Source of the DNA: Polytrichum commune
Taxonomy: Eukaryota > Streptophyta > Polytrichopsida > Polytrichales > Polytrichaceae
Length of the DNA: 64,000 nucleotides
Direction: 5' to 3'
Assembly (NCBI GenBank): GCA_950295325.1
Contig: OX485805.1
Span: forward strand, 31,607,501 to 31,671,500
Positions within the stretch are counted from its first letter, which is position 1. Each line of letters begins with the position of its first letter. The notes beneath the pieces are model-generated. The model saw only the letters and a program-made list of their open reading frames with translations, ran no database searches and was not told where the DNA came from. Shown piece after piece: positions 50,165 to 62,526 of the stretch. The position numbers were made by a program, and so were the translations under genes.

Positions 50165-50410
50165 GGATGCCCATACCCATGCCCGTACCCGTACCCACCC
50201 ATGCCCATGGGTTTTGGGTGGGCATGGGTGCAATATTATTGTTCATGGGTGGGCATGGCTGCGATATTATTGTTCATGGGTGGGCATGACTGCGATATTA
50301 TTGTTCATGGGTGGGCATGGGTTTGATATTATAATGGGTGGGCACATGTCATGCTATGTGTGGGCATGGATGCGCACATATCATGCTATGGGTGGGCATG
50401 GGTGGCCATA
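50165..50410 (+). repeat. Hexamer run followed by 32-bp minisatellite
   Basis: 50165-50210 is a run of cccata/cccatg/cccgta hexamers. It is followed by four units of 32 bp built on gggtgggcatgggtgc then (a/g)atattattgttcat, starting near 50216, 50248, 50280 and 50312, and then looser gggtgggcat words to 50410. The overlapping + and - frames across it are by-products of the repeat. Confidence 0.9.
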
Positions 50411-52994
50411 GGTCACTGCTGATGGGCATGGTCTGGGTATGGGTGCAATTAAAAAGGAAAATGTTGTTCTCTGATGGAGACCGACAACCTAGATCGAGGG
50501 CAAGGGAGGGGGCAAGGGAAGAAGAGGGCCATGTTTTTTTTGGAAGACATATTTCCTCAATCCTAGATAATCAACTCATGTATCAAATGGTTATCACGAG
50601 ATTGGACTATGCGCTCTAAGTATATTAACCATTATGGGTTCAATACATAACACAATTGAGATGGCACATGTGATCATTTGAAGATCACACACGTACACAA
50701 GTATATAGATAGATAAATTCACTTTCGGACTCTTATAAAATTTTGTATCTCTGCTCCTGAATTGAAACTTGAAATGGAAATCTTTGTGATTCATTATACC
50801 TAATCGAACAAAACAATTTTAACACATATTTATGTAAACATGGACTAAGTTCAAGTCCAACATTATAACATGTTGAATACTATCATAAGATCCTATGATA
50901 AGATTGTATGCTAAGATCCTTTGATAGATTATATAGAGTTAATTATGATCATATTATACCAGTTTTTAATTACATTTTCAATATTCAAAAAATAATAAAA
51001 TAATAAAATAATATTTTCATCATGTTTTAATAACATAAAAATCAAGCAATCAAATATTGTTCACCCATCTTCCATAAAATTTGGGTATATTAGAAGTGTA
51101 TCCTAAGATCCCATGATGTAATTGGAGCAACCAAAAAGTCAAGGTTTTGAAAATATGTCCAAATTTACTTAAATACAACATTTTTCAAGCCAATCAAATG
51201 GTGAATAGACATGTATCAGTAGAAGTGGACACAACATGGTCACATACATTACATGTCCTCACCACCAAAGGTGCGAGCATGTAAGTCATGGCTTTGTTTG
51301 ACTATAACCCACTACTTTGCATGTTGCACCATCTGTTCTAATTAGTGTGGTTATTGTACGAAGGATGTAGTGCTATAAGGTCATTGAGACTACAATATTT
51401 GATGAAAATGACACAAATCAAAATTATGCCATACTTTATAGAACATAACATCACCTTGTATTCTCAATGGAAATCCACTCTAATTGAAACAAAAGATGTA
51501 GTTGCTACACAATACACCAAAGGTCAATTGCTACTTATGACTATTAGTTTCTCGCTTACATAAACCCTTGATAGTATATGAATGGGGCTATTGGTTGGAA
51601 ACATTTTGATTAGTAATGTCAAAGTGCCAACTATATCAGGTATGGTAATACAAATTGAAGCAACAATGCGTATTCAAATCAGAGTAAAGTATGACAATGC
51701 ATTATAGGATTTCCAGTGGAAACATAGGAGACTTGTGTGTAGCTAATGTATTCAAATCATGGTGTGTAGCTAATGAAATTTGTTGAATACATTCATGGAC
51801 TTGCTTGGTTTACATTCTACTAAGTTACAACACAAACACTTTGTGAAATCACGATTCCTTGCCAATGATTCTCTTCTACTATATGGTTTTATGATCTATT
51901 ACAACAGTAGAAGTCCATGTCATATCCATAATTTCAAACTTGTCTACTAAAAGAGAACCAATGGTAAGGAGCAACAATTCCCATAGTGATTGTTAGTGGT
52001 AAATTATCCTTGTACCTCGTTGCTCCATGAAGGGACCCAATCACCACCGTATCTTGGAAACTTGGAAAGAAAGGAGCGCATCTTCAAACAAAAAATCCAA
52101 AAGCAATTGTGGTGCCTTCTTCAACACATGCTAGACCAACAACATGGTGGTGATGCTTTTGTCTAGTAGTGAAGATTCATATGATTGATTGAAGCGTGTA
52201 AGTTGCAACATGAAGAAGATGTTGACACATCATGTCTTTTACACCATATGCATACAAGTGATGATTTAAGTATTGAGTTTTTGTCAAGCTTTCCAACAAG
52301 CATCATGAATGAGGGTTCACCACAAACTATGGCAAGTAAGGTGTATGGCCATATTGTGGGCATTTCCAACTTCTTCGACATTTTTTGACTGTTGGATTAG
52401 CTTGGGAATGGTCTCATCCTCCTAGCAACTACAATTCATAAAGATTTTCATATCTAAAAGTTTAAGATGGATAGCAGAGATGCACAATTATAAGAGTTTG
52501 AAGTGAAGATTCTTAATTCTCTATATAAACAATCACATCGTGTCCTCCTTATTTTGTTCATTAGAACCTATAATCGATTGCTCTTTCAAGAGCAAAAGCG
52601 TTATCAAAACTTGTCACGATTTCATCCATGGAGACATGACATCTTTCATAATCCTCATATTTTGTCCATGATTTGATTGGTTATATCCATTAACTAGTTT
52701 GAGTAGGTTCCACTCCCCTCTTGTTGGTTATCTAGTTCATAATGGTTGATGCATTTTGTGCTCATGAGTCAATCTATAAACAACACTCAATTGTAGGTGC
52801 TTTTTTGTTCTAAATAAAAAAATATAGACGTCCCTTTAAGAAGTGTGACTACACCTTAGGGTCATGTTTCATGGGCCTTTTGGAACATGCCAATGACATG
52901 TGTTTGCTCCCTCGCTTATCATAAGCAATCAATAAGATTACATAAAGGTCCATATGATTGGTTGCCGGTACACAAGTGATGTGAATGGTTTTAT
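50411..52994. other. AT-rich intergenic sequence
   Basis: No gene is visible. 50990-51020 has an (ataataaa)n-like tract. Nothing repeated elsewhere in the window was noticed. Confidence 0.4.
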
Positions 52995-53550
52995 GGTAGA
53001 ACCACCCATTCCTGATCAGGACCCCGTCGGGAATCTATAGAGTACCATAATTTGATAAGGTTGGGACTGATGTAGGTTATAAGGTTCCATGTTTCATGGT
53101 TTCTAAAAGTTAGTTTCCATGTAGACCGCTTTGCCCACCATACTCTACTGGAAATGTAGATGCCACTAGGTGGAATCCAAATTTCCACTAGAATCTGGTG
53201 GGCGAGTGACCTACATGGAAACTAACCCTAAGTCTCCAACTTCGATTATGGTATCACCAAGGAATCAATAGTGTCATGACACATGACCCTAGTTTTGAGT
53301 GCTAAAGTGAGGAGGAATTCGTCTCAAAAGGAGCGGTCTTGACACACTCTAGACATTGGTAATGTGTTTGGACCAACTTTTGGATTAAAAAATTCATAAT
53401 AATTTCAATTTAAGGAATACAATTACCAATATATATATATTGCAATCCTCCTTATTTATGTTTTCCTACATGAGAAAATTTTGCACTGCCTTATACTTCT
53501 CTAGACTTGGCACATGATCTCTTAAGTGATGAATTATAGGTGGCTCTACC
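52995..53550 (+). mobile_element. GATC...CCCC repeat element with a nested MITE
   Basis: Termini GGTAGAACCACCCATTCCTG and, inverted, ataggtggctctacc define an element interrupted by the 110-bp foldback MITE at 53113-53222. Blocks tgacacatgaccctagtttt, aaagtgaggagga, agacattggtaat, gcacatgatctcttaagtga recur at 56888-57162 and, inverted, at 62283-62526 and 29660-29820. TTA-type words flank both ends, but the exact duplication is unclear. Non-coding. Confidence 0.6.
53113..53222. mobile_element. 110-bp foldback MITE, GTTTCCATGTAG termini, copy 2 (nested)
   Basis: Same family as 31810-31918: GTTTCCATGTAG at the left mirrored as CTACATGGAAAC at the right, gcccacc/ggtgggc inside. Flanked by TTA (53110-53112) and TAA (53223-53225). 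It sits inside another repeat, whose homologues at 56888 and 62283 lack it, so the insertion point is directly visible by comparison. Confidence 0.85.
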
Positions 53551-55515
53551 TTAGTACCACTGCAACTATTGTTGGATGCAACAAAACCAAAGAAAACCAC
53601 TTGTCAACCTATGAAAGGAATGCACCTTGTTAAGCTAAGGGGCCTAAAGGGAACACTTCTAGCGTTGCAACCACTTCTCTTAGGATATGTAACACTCAAT
53701 TAGTACAAGATAATGAGTGAATCCTAATCAAGGCCATTGTCATTATCATCATTATTTTTGGAGCTCATATGCATATCTTAATTATCATCAATGCATAATT
53801 TCTCATTTTCTTATACACACACACTCCTCTCCTCAACTATGTTAAGTATTGAACTTGGAATGGTTAATATGTTCGGAACATGTCGTCCAATGTCTTTTAA
53901 ACGCATGTCTTGTTGGTGTATGTTCTTAGATCCTCACCTAACCACACACCACTCAAATTTAGGTATTTACAAAATAAAAATAAAAATTAGACCCTCTTAC
54001 TTTAGATGTCGATGTCATGAAGTGAGAAATAGAGCCTTTGTGGAAAGGTGCAATCAACCCCCAATCAACCAATTCTTTGTGTTACACTCCAAGAGTGCCA
54101 AAAGTGGAACACATGGAGCATACGAACATTTATTTGCATGAGGGGAGATGGTGAATGTTCACAACATCAACCTTTTGGAAAGGTAACTCATTTAGAATGG
54201 CTCGTTGATACAAAATATAACACGTAGAGAAACTGATTTTAGTTCTAGTGCAAATAAGTACATTAGACACAAATTACTAAGAAAAACAATGTTTGGTGAT
54301 GACGATCATTGACATGTAACATGTTTGGTGGCATGTGTGTTGATGACATGTTCTCAAGACAATATGGGCAACATTGTCTAGTGATGCACACCATTGACAA
54401 GTATATATATATATATATAGGGTGGAAAGTGACTAAGTAACAAAGACAAAAAACTGGAACATGTGAGGCATGTGAGCCTTTAATGGCTACTCCCATGAGG
54501 TTTGATCTTTTCTAATGTGCAATAACTCCATGAATTCGACCCATCCATATAGTGAAACTTGTGTGAATCCAATGCCATAAGAATTAAATCAAGGGGAGTG
54601 AACCTCATTGATGATGATTTTGTAATGAGTTAATATATGATCTTCTTCAATGACTATATACGTGTGCTTAAAATGATAAGCATTGAATAGGTGCCGAATA
54701 TTATGACTTTTTCTTTGGACCTTTATTCAAGAATGAACTATGGGAAAAAAATGGGTAAATTTGGGCCTAAAGTTTAGGCAAAGCAGGGAGTGGCTTGCAA
54801 ATATATATATATGCCACACTCTGCGACATGGTGCTCTCAGTGTTATTAATGCCATCAGCAATGGCGTCAGAGTTTTCATAGTACAATGAATTATATTGTT
54901 AAATGTAGAAAATATAGGTTGTTTGAGAATTGTATCTCAACCAATGAATTGTCATATTAGTCATTAAAATGAAATTAGAATTGTTTCTTTCAAGAGAATA
55001 TTGAACCAACGTGCGCCCAAAACTAGGTGTTTGAATAAGAATCCCGAAGTCTCCGCAAGCACCAAAGCTTTGGGTGTTTGAAAACATAACACATAAGTTA
55101 GAATAACCATACCACAAAAGAGAGCACACATACCTAGAGAGGGCCGACTGTATACCACACACCACACATTGAAAATTGTTCAACAATGTTGGGATAAGTT
55201 ACGTGGATTAGGGACAACAATGTTGTCATGTTGCCAAATAAGTCCTTCAATTTACTGTAGGTTATATTTAAACCTAAAATTTTATCATCTTGTTACTAAT
55301 GTCGAGATTCGACAGTCTTTAAGGATTTTCTCTAAAAAAAAGTGCCCAACTATGTAGCAACAATTAATATGGTACAACATGTGGCTGTAATGGAGGGAGG
55401 TTTAACAAACTTGTGGAAACTTGTGGATGAAAAATGAATGAAAAATGAAACCAACGCACAAGGTTCGGTTTGTGTTCAATGAAACTGTTGTTGATAGAAT
55501 CATCTCACTATCTTA
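53551..55515. other. Intergenic sequence
   Basis: No supported gene. A fragment of the dispersed ~350-bp repeat lies at 53890-53960 and a (TA)9 microsatellite at 54402-54419; a second short (ta)n lies near 54801-54810. Confidence 0.4.
54402..54419. repeat. (TA)9 microsatellite
   Basis: Uninterrupted dinucleotide run. Confidence 0.9.
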
Positions 55516-55983
55516 GGGCCACTTCACACACAAGCCAAGAGGCATGACCATGAAATTGTGAGAGCCCAAAAGAATGTGTCCAAAGGTTGTGCCAAGCCAC
55601 CTCCAAAATCATGTAGTTTGGTCACGGACCCTCAAGTGTAGTGTGAAGTCATATGTGCCCCGTCCCTCAACCAAATGCTATTTTAATGAATTTTTATTCA
55701 TGTGGGTCCTCACGCATGATAAAATAGAATAAAGCAACGGTTATGAGCGTTCAGGAGTGCCATGGTCTCCCTCCAAGAGGTGGATTTTGAAAATAGTCAT
55801 GGCGACCATGAAACATGATCCAATCGATGTCATGTAGGAATCCATGTAGACTTTACATCCATCTTGCATTCACTTATATGCTCCGTTGGTCCCTCAAGCG
55901 TAGTGTGAAGCGAACTTGGACCGGCTCTGCCTTTTCCACCAATGAGAGTGCTTGAAGTGTACTGGTCACGGGCTCTCAGTCTC
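55516..55983 (-). mobile_element. GGGCCACTTC MITE, copy B (right end altered)
   Basis: Left terminus GGGCCACTTCACACACAAGC; homology to copies D and E continues to the ctctcagtctc word near 55975, after which the usual terminus is replaced by unrelated sequence. A second cacttcacacga word and agggccc at 56040-56075 may be a displaced end. Reverse orientation relative to copies A and C. Confidence 0.8.
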
Positions 55984-56887
55984 TTGACCATTGCATACTA
56001 AGATCGCTCGTTGGTTGAAAAGGTTGAGACTGTCCAAGTTCACTTCACACGAGAAAGGTGAATGCCTCAGGGCCCAAAGAAATTATCATGTTTGAAAGGG
56101 ATCATATTTGAAGGAATAAATGAAAAATAATAAAATAGACTAAATTTTAATATGATACAATGGATTATTTAAGCTAGAAACCATAGGCCCCTACTCTTGT
56201 TCACTAGGGGGGAGATTGGTTGTCCCATAGGTGAGGTAATTCGGGTCTCATCATTACCGTACCTGCATGGCCAGTTCAGCAAAAAATAAGTCATTTTGTG
56301 AGGTGCCGAAATATGTGATAAATACAAGGCCTCACTACCCAAAGTTGATGAAATTCATGGATGAATTGCCGAAATAGATGAAATTAGCACGCCTCATTCA
56401 AAACCTCAATTTCTTTTGCAAGAACTACTCTCTCTTCTTGTGTGATTGTTTTGAATATAGAAGTAACATTGTTTGTTTCTTCTCACTGTGAAATGCCATT
56501 GTAATCTAGGAAACCTCTCACTATCACACTATTCTACACATATAAACCTCTATACTAAATTTTTGCATCAAAATTGTTCATACATACAACCCCATCCTCA
56601 GACTGTGAACTATTTCATGAAAACATATTGTCAACAAAAATCACAGTATTTTTGAGCTTAAAGTGTTAAGAGGAGGGATGAATGTAACAGAAATAACAAA
56701 CTACAATTATAATGCCGAATTTTCCGTTAATATTGTTCATGGGTGTCGAATAATGATTAAAATATTGTTGCAACTGCATAATGACCTTGCAGTAATTAAA
56801 ATAATTATTCGGCACTTAAGTGCCGAATTGGCCATGCATGTACAGTAATCAATATGCTAGCCATGCCACATTCTCTAGCCATGTCTA

Positions 56888-57162
56888 TAGTCAAAGCACT
56901 TGATCCCCATCAAGGCCCCGTTGAGAACCTCTAGGGTGCCATAATTTCGATCAAGTTGGAACCAATAATGTTTTGACACATGTCTGTAGTTTTGATATTA
57001 AAGTGAGGAGGAAAGAGCAGTTAAAATGAGTAGTTATGGCAAACTGTAGACATTGGTAATCCTCTTGATTTCTATCTTCCTACATAGGAAAATTTCGCAC
57101 CATCTTACACTTCTCCAAATTTGGCACATAATTTCTTAAGTGATCGGTTATGGGCGCCTCAT
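56888..57162 (+). mobile_element. GATC...CCCC repeat element, shorter copy
   Basis: Same blocks as 52995-53550 (atcaaggccccgt, gggtgccataattt, gacacatgtctgtagttttg, aaagtgaggagga, agacattggtaat, ggcacataatttcttaagtg, atcggttatgggcgcctc) without the nested MITE. Non-coding. Confidence 0.6.
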
Positions 57163-57501
57163 ATCTAATCCGTCTTCATGGGCTCTATTATCGTCCATCA
57201 CTAAGATAAAGACTTGCCCTTCCATTACAAACTAAACTAAGCTTAAACTAAGGTTCATAACATTATTTAGATCCATAATAGTGTTCCGTGAGACCGATAA
57301 TATTCTCCATATTCAGGCTGAATGTTCTATAAAATATTGTCAGTCCCACATAACAATGTTATGAATTTGAATTAAAATTCACTCCGGCCACTTTAGTCAA
57401 GTGGACCCTACCGTAGACAATTGTTAGTAGTGAACCAAAATAACTTTAAAGCCGTTTTTTTTTCAATATACAGACAAGCTGGGTCGAGGAAAGGTATATA
57501 A

Positions 57502-58004
57502 GGGCCACTTCACACACAAGACTGAGAGCCCGTGACCATTACACTTCAAGCACTCTCATTGGTGGAAAAGGCGAAGCTAGTCCAAGTTCGCTTCACACTA
57601 TGCTTGAGGGACCAACTGAGTATATAAGTGAATGCAAGATGGATGTAAAGTTCATATGGATTCCTACATGGCATCAAATGGATCATGTTTCATGGTCACT
57701 TGGATTATTTCCAAAAACCATCTCTTGGAGGTAGGTCTAACACAAAACCGGGAGACCATGGCATTTTGAACGCTTACAACCGTTGGTTGGTTCTATTTTA
57801 TCATGCGTGAGGACCTGCATGAATAAAATTTCATTGAAATAGCATTTGGTAAAGGACCCGGTCACATATGACTTCACACTACACTTGAGGGTCTGTGACC
57901 ACACTACATGACTTTGGAGGTGTGTTGGGACGGCCTTTGGACACTTTCTTTTGGGCTCTCACAATTTCATTGTCACGACTCTTGGTTCATGTGTGAAGTG
58001 GCCC
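57502..58004 (+). mobile_element. GGGCCACTTC MITE, copy C
   Basis: Begins GGGCCACTTCACACACAAGA, ends CATGTGTGAAGTGGCCC, with TAA on both sides (57499-57501 and 58005-58007), a clean 3-bp duplication. 503 bp. The terminal 40 bp at each end are imperfect inverted repeats; the middle is unique to the family and non-coding. Confidence 0.92.
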
Positions 58005-58133
58005 TAAGGTCGATAGACCCATTTCCATTGCTCATAAGCAATTTCGAATAAGTGTGGCACAAGTGTGAAATTGGAGTGACTTTTCACATGTATGGAAACT
58101 GGTATCACAACATTTATAAAAAATTAAAAAATT

Positions 58134-58136
<3 letters not shown>

Positions 58137-58186
<50 letters not shown>

Positions 58187-58188
58187 AC
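58137..58188. repeat. (AC)n microsatellite
   Basis: About 25 dinucleotides with one AT interruption. Confidence 0.95.
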
Positions 58189-59145
58189 AAAATTTATTTT
58201 CAAGGTTTGAAAGTATCGTAAATTCTCAAAGGCAATATTCTCTCATAACCCATATTCACAACATAGTCAACCTGTTTATGACAATTGGGAGACAAAAACT
58301 TGAGTACAATCAAGGCCCTTTCCAAAGAACCCTTCTAACATTATTTTTTTCATTACACCAAAGGCTACACACGTGATTCTTCATGATTTTCTTCATCACG
58401 TTAGAAAATGACAACTACATGTGTGAAACCTCATGACTTTAGAGGACCCTATGTATTAAGATTTTTATTTTTTATTTTTTATTGGAGGGGGGGTGGGGGG
58501 TGGGGGGAGGTTTAGTATTGGAAATGGGTTTGTCTACCATATGACCGTGGTGAGGTGAGGCTACCTCATGAGGTTGCATGAACCCTAGGAGTTGAAATTA
58601 AAACCAAACACCTTATTGAAGATAGAGGTTCCATCAACACCAAACATAGTAGAAAAGTCAATATACCAATAGGGTACGACAATATCCTATTGTTCTTGGT
58701 TTACAAACTTCCCGAGTTTCTTTAGAATCCATTTTACATGTGTGTGCGCTTTGATGACAAGAATGCATTTTGAGAAATGGTCTATTTTCAAATAGGGTCG
58801 CTTTTGATATATATGTTGAGTTTAGCATATCAATGAGCACGACTGAACCTTTCTTAATGAGCTTTGAGGTCCATAATGGACATCTTGGACCTTTAAGGGT
58901 TAAAGATTAAAGAATACCCAAGCGTTAATGACTCTCATAATCATATTAAACCAATTGAAGAGGTAACATGGGTTGTCACGATAAATTCTATGTAAATACA
59001 GGTCCAACATTTGATTGAATAATGAAACGAAACATGTTCATAACATTGTGTGTCCAATGGGATCTTTGATGAAGTTTTCGGGGTAGTCAAGAACTTCAAA
59101 GGATAGTGCGACCAACCTAACAATATTAAGATCTTGGTATGCTAA
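58189..59145. other. Intergenic sequence
   Basis: No gene seen. A G-rich tract with runs ggggggg separated by t lies at about 58486-58510. Confidence 0.4.
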
Positions 59146-59644
59146 GGGCCACTTCACACACGAGCCAAGAGCCGTGACCATGAAATTGTAAGAGCCCAAA
59201 AGAAAGTGTCCAAAGGCCGTCCCAACACACCCCCAAAATCATGTAGTGTGGTCACAAACCCTCAAGTGTAGTGTGAAGTCATATGTGACCGGGCCCTCAA
59301 CCAAATGCTATTTCAATGAATTTCTATTCATGCAGGTCCTAATGCATGATAGTATAGAATAAATCAACGGTTGTGAACGTTTGGAGTGTAATGATCTCCC
59401 GGTTTTGTGTTAGGTCTACCTCCAAGAGATGGTTTTTGAAACTAGTCCAAGCGACCATGAAAAATGATCCATTCGATGTCATGTAGGAACCCATGGAGAC
59501 TCTACATCCATCTTGCATTCACATACTCTGTTGGTCCCTCAAGCGTAGTGTGAAGCGAACTTGGACCGGCTCCACCTTTTCCACCAATGAGAGTGCTTGA
59601 AGTGCAATGGTCATGGGCCCTCAGTCTCGTGTGTGAAGTGGCCC
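59146..59644 (-). mobile_element. GGGCCACTTC MITE, copy D
   Basis: Begins GGGCCACTTCACACACGAGC, ends GTGTGTGAAGTGGCCC, flanked by TAA (59143-59145 and 59645-59647). 499 bp, inverted relative to copy C. Confidence 0.92.
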
Positions 59645-60867
59645 TAACTCTTTTGTTCAAAAACCACAGTCTTTGAGATTTTTAAATTGATATTTTTAGG
59701 GTTAGCAAGCCAGATTCAACCTTATTGTAAATGGAACCAGTCCATTATTTCTAAAACAATCCTATGCAACGACAATGATTGGATGTATGTCATGTGTATT
59801 TGAATCTCGACCATTTTTATACAAGCCCAATCTCTCAATTATTTTTTCATGCATGCGTGCTATGATTGGAAGAATGCAATCGATCTTTTACCGGGTTAAT
59901 ATGGGGTGGGGTTACTTTTTGGCAATTTCAGCTAAGAATGATTTCAATGGAGGTACGGAGGTGTTTCATTCCTCTTTGCAACACATGGATGTACAGTCAA
60001 GACTCTATAAATGTTTCAGGTCGGGAGTAGCAAAAAAATAACATATATAGAATTACAACAAGTAACATTTATAGAATTCATACTGATGATTAATAACATT
60101 TGTAGAAATAACACTTCAAATTTCCGAAAATGAAGAACATAATGTTTAATAGAACAAAAAATGAAAGTACAAATGATAATACACAATTCAACTAAACTAA
60201 TTGAAAGAGATAATCTATATAGTAGTAACTTGACGAGATTCTTCCAACTAAACTAACCGAAAGAAAGAGTCTATAGTAGTATGATGAGAAGCTTCCAAAT
60301 GATGAGATGAAAGTTCTTTCTGAAGTCCTTGAATGTTCCTGATGTGTGATAGGGCATCACTTGGTCTTTGTTCAAAGTATTCCTTCAAAGTCTCTAGAAA
60401 ACGCTCAGCAAGACTAAATCCTACAACTCTTCTACCACATCAACCATAACCATAACCATAACCTCATCAACATCAATTTATGATGTTATGAGGAATACAT
60501 ATTAAAAAACCCCTCATCATTAGGTGCATAGGGGTTGTTTAAATCAAACTCCATCTCATAATTAAGGTATTCATGAACATTCATCACATCACCCACCTCA
60601 CTATCACATGACAATAACGTCAGTTGATGAAGTAGAGTAGCAACTTCATCAACCTCTACCAAGCGCCTAGCTTCCTTTATCTCCCTCTCAATAGAGATCG
60701 AAAGAACACATGTGTGCCTCCAACAATTTTGAATTGTTTGCAAAGAATATGGGATAAATGATATTACATGTTTAAATGTATACTCTCATATATTATTACC
60801 TTGATTTTCTCAACACTTAAAGAGGTGCAATTAACAAAGAAGGGAGTAGAGCATGTTATAACACTTA
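59645..60867. other. Intergenic sequence with one unclassified short frame
   Basis: The frame at 60486-60743 (- strand, 85 codons; MNVHEYLNYEMEFDLNNPYA, acidic end) is somewhat protein-like and could be the tail of a transposon protein, but I cannot assign it. The rest shows nothing. Confidence 0.3.
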
Positions 60868-61184
60868 CTCCCTCTGTTTCAAAATAAAACCGTGGTTTCT
60901 ATTTCAGTGCGGGATTAAGAACAGTGACCAACTTTGAACCACAATGCGTTTTTTAACCAAAATTGGGAGCTGCCGAAAATTAGCAAGCTGGCACGGAGTA
61001 TACAGTATTTACCAAGCCTACTGTAGATTCTTAGATAAATATACCATATTTATTAGTAGGCCCAGCTGCACTGCCGTTGTTAGCAGTGAATGATAGGCAT
61101 GAGTAGTGGTAATAACGAAACCATGGTTTTATTCTGGCACGGAGTTTATGCAGAAACCATGGTTTTATTGTGAAACAGAGGGAG
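60868..61184. mobile_element. Stowaway-type MITE
   Basis: Left terminus CTCCCTCTGTTTCAAAATAA, mirrored at the right as ttattgtgaaacagagggag, with TA on both outer sides (60866-60867, 61185-61186). The CTCCCTC terminus and TA target define Stowaway MITEs, which are moved by mariner-type transposases in plants. A second aaccatggttttatt motif is repeated inside the right half. 317 bp, non-coding. Confidence 0.92.
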
Positions 61185-61304
61185 TAACACATAGCACTCA
61201 CTAGTCTTACCAATTGTGTTTTTGTAGGGGAGTAAAATTTCCTTAACATATACGAAATTATAATGCTTATAGGGGTAACACTTATAGAGTCTTGATTGTA
61301 CTAA

Positions 61305-61798
61305 GGGCTACTTCACACACAAGCCAAGAGCCGTGACCATGAAATTATGAGAGCCCAAAGGAATGTGTCCAAAGGCCATTCCAAGCCACCTCCAAAATCA
61401 TGTAGTGTGGTCACGGACCCTCAAGTGTAATGTGAAGTCATATGTGACCGGGTCCTCAATCAAATGCTATTTAAATGAATTTCTATTCATGCAGGTCCTC
61501 ACGCATGATAAAATAGAACCAACCATTGGTTGTGAGCGTTCAGAGTGCCATGGTCTCCCGGTTTTGTGTTAGGCCTACCTCCAAGAGGTGGTTTTTGAAA
61601 ATAGTCCAAGTGACCATGAAACATGATCCATTTGATGCCATGTAGGAATCCACATAGACTTTACATCCATCTTGCATTCACATACTTTATTGGTCCCTCA
61701 AGCATAGTGTGAAGCGAACTTGGACCAGCTCCGCCTTTTCCACCAATGAGAGTGCTTGAAGTGGTCACGGGCTCTCAGTCTCATGTGTGAAGTGGCTC
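61305..61798 (-). mobile_element. GGGCCACTTC MITE, copy E
   Basis: Begins GGGCTACTTCACACACAAGC, ends CATGTGTGAAGTGGCTC, flanked by TAA (61302-61304 and 61799-61801). The flanks are themselves palindromic (attgtac before, gtacaat after). 494 bp, inverted relative to copy C. Confidence 0.92.
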
Positions 61799-61801
61799 TA
61801 A

Positions 61802-62282
61802 GTACAATCATAGGTAAATAATCAAATCATATATGATTGTAGAGTATTGATACATTGTAAAGACCTTGTGGAAGGTTGTGTTTGGACCATACACATGACC
61901 CCCGTGTAGTTTTAGGATTGAGGTCAACCTCTAAGTGTCTAAGAGGCCCAACCTAGGCCTCTCCAAGTAAAAAATGATGGATTTGAGCTACATATTGACA
62001 TTTTAAGCTAATCATGTCAAAGTGACCTGATCTAAAATCAACTCGTTCTTCAAGTGCATTATTTGAATAAGTTGAACACTTTGATTTTATTGAAGATTCA
62101 AGTTCATATACATAGCATGGGTGCTCTTGGATACATATGTTGTATTTTGATCATCAATGTCTAGTATGAATATATTTTTGTTTTCTCCTTGACATAAGGC
62201 AATGTACATTTTCAAGTTCTAAACACATAAAAAACAAAATATGAGACATGAACTTGTTGGAGCTGTATAAATGGTGTAGAGA
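61802..62282. other. Intergenic sequence
   Basis: Nothing recognisable. Confidence 0.4.
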
Positions 62283-62526
62283 GTAGAGGCGTCCATAACC
62301 GATCACTTATGAGATCTTGCGCTACGTCTAGAGTGCAAAATTTTCCCATGTAGGAAGATAGAATCATGACGATTGCAAATTTTTTTATAATTTGTTTTCT
62401 TAAATTGAATTTACTTACTGATCGAAATCGAGTCACATCCTGATCAAAATTGAGTCTCAACCTGATTGAAATTATGAAACCCTATAGATTGCCAAAGGGG
62501 TCTTGATCGGGAATAGGTGCCTCTAC
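62283..62526 (-). mobile_element. GATC...CCCC repeat element, inverted copy with matching ends
   Basis: Termini GTAGAGGCGTCCATAACCGA and, inverted, cgggaataggtgcctctac show the inverted ends best. The interior is related to 56888-57162 and 52995-53550 on the opposite strand. No nested MITE. Non-coding, 244 bp. Confidence 0.6.

Noticed and set aside
50040..50410. 121-codon + strand frame with His/Trp-rich repeats
   Set aside because: It is translated minisatellite (32-bp unit) rather than a coding gene.
60486..60743. 85-codon acidic frame (DLNNPYAPNDEGFF) as a gene
   Set aside because: Protein-like in part, but too short, with no start context, no neighbours and no recognised family.
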